Positions 1-7,897 of a stretch of 64,000 nucleotides of DNA are shown one piece after another. Numbering within the stretch: the stretch's first letter is position 1; the number at the start of each line of letters is the position of its first letter. Source of the stretch: Gaertneriomyces semiglobifer (taxonomy: Eukaryota > Chytridiomycota > Chytridiomycetes > Spizellomycetales > Spizellomycetaceae). The stretch covers positions 1 through 64,000 of the forward strand of contig JAHLKF010000012.1 in NCBI GenBank assembly GCA_025558075.1. The letters are read 5' to 3'. Under the pieces are notes generated by a model that saw only the letters and a list, made by a program, of their open reading frames with translations, searched no databases and was not told where the DNA came from. A program made the translations under genes and the position numbers.

Positions 1-82
1 TGGTTCCACGGCACCTCCGGTTGACCAACGGGTTCCAGACGATTCTCCGCCGCGCGACCGGACACAGTAACGTGACACTGTC

Positions 83-730
83 ATGGGCATCGATAACGTT
101 ACCGTGTACGCACCACGCAGACCGATAGAACGTGTGAATGTTGGAAGTTGCGGAACCCGTTACTTTCCCGTTGCCAACTGGCGAGAACATCGTACCCGTA
201 CTACCATTGCAAAAACCATTTATCAAGACTTCCGGAAATCCGATGTCAAGGCGGTGATACAAGCCCCTTACCCTTTTGGAAGATTTCATACGTTGGCCGC
301 TCAAACCGATTCAGCCATGAAACGTACTCCTGCATCTGTGAGACTCCGACAACCCCCACATGGAACGACACCTGTCATTGCTGGACGTTCGGAAGGTCCT
401 CCAAACGCATTTTACGGTGGTAACGTTGATCAAATTCGCAAGGTTACCTATCAAGACGATCCTATGGAGGGTATCGAGTACCGTACAGGTAAAATAATGA
501 AAGGTGGTGTGCTTAACTTGAAGACCTCCTCTCCTAGTGACAAGTGGATGAAATACCGAACGACCCGTTTGGTTGGCCCCACAGGGCGTCATCACGGTCC
601 ACCATCACAGGGAACCAGTGTGACGGAACGTCGAGCGTCGAGTAGCAGGGCTTCATCTGGTGGAGTGGTGATCCCTCATGCTGCGGCGGGGTCTGTTGGG
701 TCGCTCCTTGATGAAATGAAAGGATTATGA
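83..730 (+). CDS. Unknown basic protein of the virus-like block (215 aa)
   Basis: The ATG at 83 is preceded by an in-frame TAA at 68-70, so this is a complete ORF. The product is basic and rich in Arg, Pro, Gly and Thr, has no membrane segment or signal peptide, and ends in a Ser/Arg/Gly-rich tail from about residue 170. I do not recognise a family. The composition would suit a nucleic-acid-binding or structural virion protein, but that is inference. It is the first ORF of the compact block and is followed by a 128-base AT-rich gap before the next start codon. No introns are needed to read it. Confidence 0.6.
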   Translation: MGIDNVTVYAPRRPIERVNVGSCGTRYFPVANWREHRTRTTIAKTIYQDFRKSDVKAVIQAPYPFGRFHTLAAQTDSAMKRTPASVRLRQPPHGTTPVIAGRSEGPPNAFYGGNVDQIRKVTYQDDPMEGIEYRTGKIMKGGVLNLKTSSPSDKWMKYRTTRLVGPTGRHHGPPSQGTSVTERRASSSRASSGGVVIPHAAAGSVGSLLDEMKGL

Positions 731-737
731 GATAGTG

Positions 738-748
738 TGCACCTCATA
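738..748 (+). promoter_or_regulatory. Shared 11-mer, candidate viral promoter element
   Basis: The sequence TGCACCTCATA lies in the gap before the ORF starting at 859. It occurs again, identical, at 2833-2843 in the gap before the ORF starting at 2866. Both copies read towards a plus-strand gene, about 110 and 23 bases upstream of the ATG. A role as promoter or transcript signal is inference. Confidence 0.3.
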
Positions 749-858
749 CTGTACCTTACACCCTCACACGACCGTCCGACGCAATAGATACCTCGTTTTC
801 TTTTTTCTTCTTGTGCACACTTGATTATTCATTCTTTTTGTGTAGACGCCGCTCCACC

Positions 859-1566
859 ATGCCAAAGTCAGCTGCACCTACCAAGACTTCCCCATCCTTG
901 TATGTCGCTTCAGCCCAGTCGATGGGCCCACCTACGAAACTGGATGAGACATCATCAGCGTCAGTTGAAACGAAACCTAAGCGGACCATTTCAGAGGAAC
1001 AAAAACAAAAGATGAAGGAAGCTCGCGAGAAACGCCGCCAAGAGAAACTAGCCGAAGAACAAAAACGTCGTGAGGAAGAACTTTTAAAAGTAAAAGCCGA
1101 AGAAGAAGCTGCTAATGCTGCCAAGGCTAGAAAGGAAGCCGCGAACGCGAAACGCCGTGAAGCCCGCAAACGGAAGCAAGAAACCGTCACCGAAAACGAA
1201 AACAGTGACACCAAGTAGGACCCTCGTTCCGAAACCGAAACCGAAGGACGTTCGGACCAAGTGTCGTCTCCCCCGACAGAGACCGTGAGCAACGGTGTTA
1301 GTAAACCAAAACGTGTCCGCAAACCAAAGAGTGAACCTAATTTGGATCCTTCAGAGGACAAGCCCCCAACCTGGTTCACCAAGTTTGTCACCTCCATTGT
1401 GAAGGAGCAAGAAGAGCAAAAAGGTGCCAAGATGACCAAGAAGGAACTGAAAGAGTTGGCAAACCATGAGGTTGAACAAAGATGGCATGATGGGTACACT
1501 CGTGAACGTGTGCGTGGAGCTGTAGATAACCATGTCGCATCCATGTATTCGATGATTTTTGGTTAA
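859..1566 (+). pseudogene. Charged Lys/Glu-rich protein interrupted by an in-frame TAG
   Basis: One reading frame runs from the ATG at 859 to the TAA at 1564-1566 with a single break, a TAG at 1216-1218. The first part (119 aa) has a Ser/Thr-rich start and then a long Lys/Arg/Glu/Ala helix, probably a coiled coil. The second part is open immediately after the TAG but has no ATG until 1431, so it is unlikely to be a separate gene. Its C-terminus is compact and helical and ends near Met-Tyr-Ser-Met-Ile-Phe-Gly. Either the gene was disabled by a nonsense mutation, the stop is read through, or the two parts are expressed separately. The family is unknown. Confidence 0.55.
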
Positions 1567-1583
1567 CAATATATGTACGTCTT

Positions 1584-2786
1584 TTATTCATCTATACGTA
1601 CATGAAGCAAAACATTTTGACGATGAATGGGAAGCAACCCTGTCAACGTTGATTCAAACACTGAATCCTCATTGTAGAGTAAAAACAGTTCAGCGTCATC
1701 ACAGCTGAGTTTGACAAGTTCAGCGAAGCGGCACCATTCGATCCAGTTTTCGCCATACTTGTAAGGTATACGTTGCTGAAACCCGATGACAATACACGGA
1801 TGCATTAGGTGCTTGACTGGTTCCATTGTCACATGAGATGAGGTCGCGTCGATGTGGGGTTGATTCGGCCCGTAGGAACGTTCGTACAATACGGTAGTGC
1901 CAATGGAACCCGCTCCCCATCCCAAGGATTTAAAACGCATGGGGCCTGCCGCACCATAACCTGTAGGACGTTCCCGCACTCGAATCATCATCTGTCGCAT
2001 GCTTCTGTGTCTCACAAATGCTTGGATACGTAAAGGAACAAAGGGGCGGTGCATCAATGTACGATCATCGCCCGATTCGTCCAAAATAAACTCATCGTCA
2101 TCCTCGTCGTCTTCCTCTTCTTGCATCGTTGATGGCGCATCTTCCGACCATGTCGAATCTTGCGAATGAATCGATTCCGAGTCAATGCCGCTACCTTCTT
2201 CCAGAGTCGATGTAACATGTTGTACAGTGCGTTCTGCAATGTGTAATGAAAGATCCTGATCATAGTAATTGCAAAGAATGTTACAGGGGGAGTAATCAGC
2301 ATTATTCCGAAACTGATAAACACAGTACTGCAGTGTCGTATCAAAGATGTCGTCGACGAAATTTCGTTCTTCACGAGTAATTTCAAAAGCGGCTCCGGCG
2401 ACAAGGTGTAAGATGTTGAATGTTCGAAACGTTTGGTGAATCATGGTGAATGTAGAGACTTTATCCACGGTGTGAAGACCCCTGACGAACCGTCGAAAAA
2501 ACCATCTTAACAACGGTTGGCTGATGGCTACCAGTCTAGCAGCCTCTGCAATCGCATGTCCTTTCAACATTGTCAACACAGTGTATTGCAGAACACGTTC
2601 CCTCAGCTCTGGTGGTAATCGTTGGGTAAGAACCTTTTGAACTTTAACGTCGTCCAACGTATCTTCACTCCAATGGATGCCGGTAAACATTTGCATCTCA
2701 AAGCGGCCGTCGTTTGTGACATTTTCAATCTTGAATATCCGTCCATGACGACCGTGTAGTACTTGTACGTTTCCTTCGACAGTCAT
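1584..2786 (-). CDS. Unknown protein with acidic tract, virus-like block (400 aa)
   Basis: The frame is open from 2837 but codon 1 there is GTG; the first ATG is at 2786 and gives 400 residues. A TATA-like sequence lies about 40-50 bases upstream of that ATG. An N-terminal helical region has a Leu-Pro-Pro-Glu-Leu motif near residue 40. Around residues 210-245 there is a run of Asp/Glu, followed by a basic segment and a C-terminal region rich in aromatic residues. There is no signal peptide or membrane segment, and I recognise no family. It converges with the interrupted gene at 859-1566, leaving 17 bases between stops, and diverges from the gene at 2866. Confidence 0.55.
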   Translation of the reverse strand: MTVEGNVQVLHGRHGRIFKIENVTNDGRFEMQMFTGIHWSEDTLDDVKVQKVLTQRLPPELRERVLQYTVLTMLKGHAIAEAARLVAISQPLLRWFFRRFVRGLHTVDKVSTFTMIHQTFRTFNILHLVAGAAFEITREERNFVDDIFDTTLQYCVYQFRNNADYSPCNILCNYYDQDLSLHIAERTVQHVTSTLEEGSGIDSESIHSQDSTWSEDAPSTMQEEEDDEDDDEFILDESGDDRTLMHRPFVPLRIQAFVRHRSMRQMMIRVRERPTGYGAAGPMRFKSLGWGAGSIGTTVLYERSYGPNQPHIDATSSHVTMEPVKHLMHPCIVIGFQQRIPYKYGENWIEWCRFAELVKLSCDDAELFLLYNEDSVFESTLTGLLPIHRQNVLLHVRIDE

Positions 2787-2823
2787 TGTTACATGTTGGT
2801 TTTTCCATTTCACAAACTCTACT

Positions 2824-2834
2824 CTTTTTATATG
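2824..2834 (-). promoter_or_regulatory. TATA-like element for the 400-aa ORF
   Basis: On the minus strand this reads CATATAAAAAG, about 40-50 bases upstream of the ATG at 2786. It sits in the short gap between two divergent ORFs and directly abuts the second copy of the shared 11-mer (2833-2843). Function is inferred from sequence and position. Confidence 0.35.
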
Positions 2835-2865
2835 CACCTCATAATAGCAATCTCCTCAACCTGCC

Positions 2866-3342
2866 ATGCCAGCGACCTTTGACGATCTTCCTGTGGAGCT
2901 TCGAAAACTCATTTTCGGGATCCGCGCCAAGGACCATATGTATGATCGTATTCGGACCTTCGAGAAGCTTTTTACTCCACAGCGTTTACGCGCTCATTTT
3001 CGAACCCGTCTTGCTCAACGCATTGGTCCCATGGCAAGCTTGTTAGGTCCTGTTCTCGATGAACGAACATATGTCACCAAGTTAAGAGGCTCGGGTCTTC
3101 GGTGTCGTCGCTATCAAACCTATGTGATTCTCGAAGGTTCTGATAAGCCAAAATTGCTCTACGATGTGGAACATTACTTTAAGCCTGGTGTACCTTCCGG
3201 ACACTTGCAATATCAACCTCAAGTCCATTTGCTATTTTGTGCAATATGTGCGTCCCTCTTTGGTACCATCATCATGGACTTTGGTCATGACAATCTTCGT
3301 TCCTTCTATGGTGAAATGTTGTCTGCGGAGATGGTCTGGTAG
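2866..3342 (+). CDS. Unknown small basic protein, virus-like block (158 aa)
   Basis: A complete ORF starts at ATG 2866. The N-terminus carries Leu-Pro-Val-Glu-Leu-Arg followed by Ile-Phe, reminiscent of the opening of an F-box. The remaining length and pattern do not confirm an F-box, and a similar Leu-Pro-Pro-Glu-Leu motif occurs in the divergent neighbour. A basic region with several Arg residues follows, then a hydrophobic C-terminal stretch near residues 122-140 that contains two Cys. I do not recognise the family. It is the last recognisable ORF of the compact block; non-coding repetitive DNA follows. Confidence 0.55.
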   Translation: MPATFDDLPVELRKLIFGIRAKDHMYDRIRTFEKLFTPQRLRAHFRTRLAQRIGPMASLLGPVLDERTYVTKLRGSGLRCRRYQTYVILEGSDKPKLLYDVEHYFKPGVPSGHLQYQPQVHLLFCAICASLFGTIIMDFGHDNLRSFYGEMLSAEMVW

Positions 3343-4871
3343 AGCTTTGTCGAAGAATGTTTGTCAACGTACAACCTGACTATTTAATAAATGACTCTGT
3401 CGGGTAAAACCCTCTCAAAATATTCCAAAACCTTCTATGAGTTTCCATAAACGACACCAGAGTGTCCGAAACTCTTTGTGGCTGTGTGGCGTACTATGAG
3501 TCACTCTCTTCCGTTCCCCTGGGTCGCACGCACAATCCAAACTCTATTTCTTTCACGAAACTTTCATACATTTCCATTGTTTCCTTTCTTTTCTATGAAA
3601 ACGCGCTTTCCCCGAAATCTATGCAATTTATCCGAAATCTATGAAATCTATCCGAAATGTACTCCACTTCCGCGCCCACTTTTGCGTTATCGATACCGAA
3701 AAAGGTGTTACAAACTATCATACCCCCTTCTCTCGCGCTATGACATGGGTTCTTATCCATATCAGCGCATACACGTGCGTCATGTGCCCATGAGCACGTG
3801 ATCCATGTGACTGGGTGCCCTAACACCCGACACATGACCTTTTCCGTCGGGTGGTTCTCTTATGCCGGGCATTCAACTGTACTCCTAGAACCTTAGACTT
3901 GAATACACATAAGCTTATTAGAAGGACCAGAGCCTCAGCAGAATCCTCTGCAACACAGGATAGGGGTTGCAAGATGCTTGAGATCTAGGCATCAAAAGTA
4001 TGACTGAACCAACAACAGCAGGTCTCAACAGGGTAGCAGAAATGAGCCATAAACTATATTTTCTCAAAAGGATTTATGAAGTACGCATAACTGCGTCCAG
4101 TACAAAGGTGCTCAAGATGTTTGCTTGAGCTGTTGCAGAGGATCCTGCTGAGGCTCTGGTCCTTCTAATAAGCTTATGTGTATTCAAGTCTAAGGTTCTA
4201 AGAGTACAGTTGAATGCCTGGCATAAGAGAACCACCCGACGGAAAAGGTCACGTGTCGGGTGTTAGGGCACCCAGTCACACGGGTCACGTGCTCATGGGC
4301 ACATGACGCATGTGTACATGCTGATATGGATAAGAACCCATGTCATAGCGCGCGCCCTCACCGGGACCCCTTACAACAAACAACGGTCATGTTGGCAGTC
4401 ACAAATTCAGTATCAGTAAAGTTCCTTGCATTGTGTGTCCCTCACTCTAGCACCAGTGTTTTCCTTTTCCATGCAATATGTGCCAAGCAGGCAAAACCAC
4501 AATACCCTCATGCGGACATGGCTTCCTTTTATGACCTGTCAATCCTTCAGAGTGATGAACTTTGAGGATGTGACACTGCGGAAGGGAATGTAAAGGGCTT
4601 GCATCTCACACCTCATCTCACACTATTGATTGTTCACAGCATGTCTTTGTGTTTCAGCTCAGAGACTGGTGACAAGGCCTGACGCTCCATCCTACAAGTG
4701 CACCACCTGCGTGTGATTGGCGCTCTCTGTGGTTCAAAAGTTACAATTGACGGGCCACAAACTGCGAAGAATGCAATAGACCTCCTACAAGTGCAGATAT
4801 CTGGTTCCATATATTTTACAGGAAGCAAGTTCAAGCCGTATCTGATTCCCTGGATGGTACAGGAAGCAGAT
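3343..4871. other. Non-coding interval with repeats
   Basis: I see no credible gene here. Three imperfect copies of a 19-20 bp unit built on TCCGAAATCTATG lie at about 3612-3659. The large inverted repeat described separately fills 3734-4352. Close to the right edge, a short direct repeat based on TACAGGAAGCA occurs at about 4817 and 4859; the second copy runs up to the stop codon of the cyclase gene. Short ORFs inside the inverted repeat are translations of the repeat itself. Confidence 0.7.
3734..4352. repeat. Large inverted repeat, 221-bp arms with 177-bp spacer
   Basis: The left arm (3734-3954) and right arm (4132-4352) are reverse complements over their full, equal length with no indels. 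By eye I count about 10 differences in 221 positions (about 95% identity), all transitions, and about half are CG versus CA/TG. Outer ends are CGCGCTATGACATGGG; inner ends are CTCTGCAAC. No flanking target-site duplication is evident and the spacer holds no gene. It could be a foldback/MITE-type element, or a terminal structure of the virus-like block to its left. The single-stranded form would make a long hairpin. Confidence 0.85.
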
Positions 4872-7472
4872 TCAAACCTTCTTTTTGCCCAAAAGCCAGT
4901 ATGATTTCATTTTGGTTCCGTCCTCCAACGTAATGGGGTCCTCGCGGCTAGCAAAGTCGTAAACATCCTTCACTAGCTCATATGTTGCCTCGCTGACGTT
5001 GATGAAGTTGGGCTTGCTCTTCTGCTCCATCAGTCCCGCTGTGGTCAAAGTAGGTCCAAACAGTGCAAATTTCGGCATCATCAATCCTGCAACCCCTCCT
5101 ACAGCAGGGCCACTGTGGATACCGATGCGGATTTGCAACGCCTTCTGAACTTGGTCGCTCATGTCGAGGCTTTTTACAGCGTCCATAAAACGGAGTGCAC
5201 AGTCCAATACCTCCGCCGCATATTTCTGATGATCGTTGTCCTCGCTGTTAAGCCCCCCGACCACCTGGTAGGCATCTCCAATTGTCTCAGTTTTGTACAC
5301 GTCGCTGTAGTCGTCAAGCGTCGAGTCAAACGCGGTGTACAACCGATTCAACAAGTTTACAATTTGATGTGAGTTGCTCTTGGCCGTGAGATCGGTGAAC
5401 GAGACGATATCAGAGTACAAAACAGTGACACAAGAGAAGTCTTTCGGCTTCGGCTCAATGCCAAATTTCATGGCATCGGCCACATATCGCGGAAGCATGC
5501 CATATAAGAGCTCGTTGCTGAGCTTATTGTCAGCCTCAAGTTTGTCGGCTGTTTCGTATGGGGAATTGTCATTAGAATACGGGCAGCAAGCAATATACCC
5601 CCAGTGTTAATAGCCCACCTGCGCTTTGTGCTCTTATCAATTGCTCCGTCTCTGTATGATGTTGGATCTTTAACTGCTTGTATTCTTCCTCCTGTTCTTG
5701 GTGAAGGTTAGAAACTTCCTGGGCGTGGTCAGCTTTCATCATCTCTCGAATTTCGCGCTGCTGAGACCTACGATCATACAATTAGCGGGCTAGTGGCCAA
5801 CGGAGCCAAGTTACTAACCCTACCTGAGCAATTCCAGCGCCGCCAAGTGCTTCTTCAGCAACTCATCTAATTGCTGGCGGTTCTTCGCGCGAAGAGTGTC
5901 TAATTCCGCGCTTTGTTCTAGTTGAGTCTGTTCCTCTTCATCGTCCTTAGCTGCGTTCAAGTCAGCTGATGTCTCGCTGAGTTCTGAGATGTCAGAAACG
6001 CCTGAATAGAAAGCAAACAGTTATCAGTTGAACACGGATGTCAGAATGATACGGCTATACACTAACCTCCACTGAAGTCACTCCTTGCTGCTGTTGAGCG
6101 GTGGCCACCAGCAGATCTCATGTCGGAATCCCCTGCACCCGACGCTACTTCGTCGCCCTCTTGAAGGGCCAGTTTGCCTTCCTTGATTGCTTCTTCATTC
6201 GCGAAAAACATACGTTCCCTTTCCTTAGCAGCCAACTTATGTTGCCTGCCACTGGATGAGCCTACCAATCACAATCAAGATGGGTCTACCTGATAATAAC
6301 ACACCTGACAAGCTGGCGAGCTTCATGACGTTGCAGAGCAACTGTACGTGCAGCCTTGATCTGCATAACGCGCTGGGAATGAAACGCTTTCAACTGATCC
6401 ACTTGTTCTTCCATTGTTTCTTCCACCAACTCCACTTCCCGGCGCTGCTCGGCTTCCAGCTCCAGTTCTTGCATCTTCTGTTCCGACAGCATGTTTTCCC
6501 ACGCTTCCACTTGCGCAAGCTCAAGGTCGCTCATCTAGATTGTACCGGTTAATACCGGTTCTGACCAAGTGCGTCAGACGAAATAAGCTTTACTTTTGTG
6601 AGGTGATTGAGCCGTAGAAGCTGCTCCTCACGAAGCTGCTCCACCTCCTTCTGCATGCGGAGCTTTAATTGCAGCATTTTTGCTTCATGTAAGCGATCGG
6701 CATCTGCTCGGTCTTCTTCGAGTTGACGACGCCGTTCCGCATCATCAGTATCCGATGCGATCAGCTCTTGGAGTTGTTTATCTTCATAATCCTGTGAAAG
6801 GGAAAGAGGGTTTAAAAGGTGAACACCCGCTACCTCATCAGAAGCGTCACCTGGTATACCTTCAAGATCAAGTTACGGTAGATGGACATATTTTTAATGA
6901 TGCGCGCGTGTGAGTCCTGCAATGCGCGTCGCTCACGCTGCTGGCGGAGCTCCGTATGTTCGATACGCAGTTGCATAGTACTCCGCCGTTCCGCTAACCG
7001 CTTCTTGACTGCTTGGACACGCTCGTGCGCAGTCTGCCGTTGCCGGATGCCTAACTTCAGGTTACGCAGATCGCTGAGAAGCTTGTCCAACATCCGTTTG
7101 TGTCGCTCATCGTCTTTCACCAGGTCCGCTTCTTCCCTTTGACGTTGCTCTATGAGCTTCTGCTCCGTTTCCTGCATGTCGCGGAGGACTTGGGCTATGC
7201 CACGACCTTGTCAGCTCACATCTCCTCATTCCCATTTTAATGGAAAACGCCTATTGCGCATTACCTTCAGCAAAATTGGCCTCTTTGATATGCATCTCGT
7301 CTATCCGGAAGTTGCTCTGACGGTGTATCTTCTCCAACTGGGAGTCGATCCTCTCCCTTTCTTTTTCGATAGCCATGGCGAGAGCCTGATCTTCCATCTG
7401 CATCATACGCAGATAGTTCTGCAGCTCCCTGTCGGTATCATCCTTCGCACGCGGCATAGTTTGAGCCTTCAT
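4872..7472 (-). CDS. Coiled-coil protein with C-terminal guanylate-cyclase-like domain
   Basis: There are about eight exons. Well-supported introns include 5549-5618 and one near 5770-5825; the start is ATG 7472. The first 450 or so residues are an almost unbroken charged coiled coil, very rich in Glu, Gln, Arg and Lys. A cyclase signalling helix (LLYGMLPRYVADAMKFG) then leads into a class III cyclase domain. The metal-binding aspartates (YSDIVSFT, ETIGDAY) and the guanine-selecting Glu are present. However, the catalytic Asn/Arg motif (normally N-T-A-S-R) reads TTAGL, and the purine-site Cys is Ala (PKFALFG). It therefore resembles the metal-supplying half of a heterodimeric cyclase, or a pseudo-cyclase. 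No haem or membrane domain is seen. It should produce cGMP only with a complementing partner, if at all. Confidence 0.8.
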
Positions 7473-7897
7473 AATGGGCGATTCTCTCCAGTATATCCGC
7501 TACTTTCTGCGAGTTGCTTCGACGTTACAGCGAGAAGGGGTAGTTGCCGTCCAGCATTTATATAACGCAACCCACTTGCTCCGATAGATGCTTGCATGAT
7601 GCGGGGGACCATTGCATTCATAAGAATGAACCATGGCGGGCACTACCAGAACACACCGTGTGAAGGGATCATCAATAGGATATATGCTGAATTTCTACGC
7701 GAAATACCCGCGCTGAACTTGAATAGATCCAATTACGCTGTAATCGCGGATCACTTCGGTTTGCAACACGACCCATTAGAGACGACGAACCTCCTATATT
7801 CAACCATAAACGGCATCTGTGCGAGTAAAGTTGTGGCTGCACCACTTAGTCTAATTCTAATATCTACAGAAAGTATAAATAACAAATCTGCATCAGA
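7473..7897. other. Intergenic interval, upstream of the cyclase gene
   Basis: This separates the start of the cyclase gene from the stop of the ABCB transporter; both genes are on the minus strand. I see no convincing coding region or repeat. A plus-strand ORF over 7596-7901 has no family resemblance and no splice support. The left part should hold the cyclase promoter and the right part the 3' end of the transporter transcript. Confidence 0.6.

Larger units (their letters stand above)
1..3400. mobile_element. Compact intronless ORF block, probably endogenised DNA virus or virus-like element (partial)
   Basis: Four ORF units fill this block with gaps of 128, 17 and about 80 bases and no introns, on both strands. 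Elsewhere in the window genes carry several 50-75 nt introns and are usually farther apart. The products are a basic protein, a Lys/Glu-rich charged protein, an acidic-tract protein and a small basic protein; none resembles a cellular household protein I recognise. Dense packing, opposing strands and short AT-rich gaps are what large DNA viruses and Polinton-like elements look like. No capsid, polymerase, ATPase or integrase is visible here, so the family cannot be assigned. The block may continue left of the window. Viral origin is inference from architecture, not from a recognised hallmark gene. Confidence 0.5.

Noticed and set aside
825..1544. Long minus-strand ORF (239 codons) opposite the charged Lys/Glu-rich gene
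   Set aside because: It is the antisense of a Lys/Glu-rich coding sequence, which gives Ser/Phe/Leu-rich translations without stops. No domain or start context supports it.
4260..4565. Plus-strand ORF of 101 codons
   Set aside because: Its first part translates the inverted repeat, and the mirror copy at 3593-3835 gives a related peptide. It is a by-product of the repeat.
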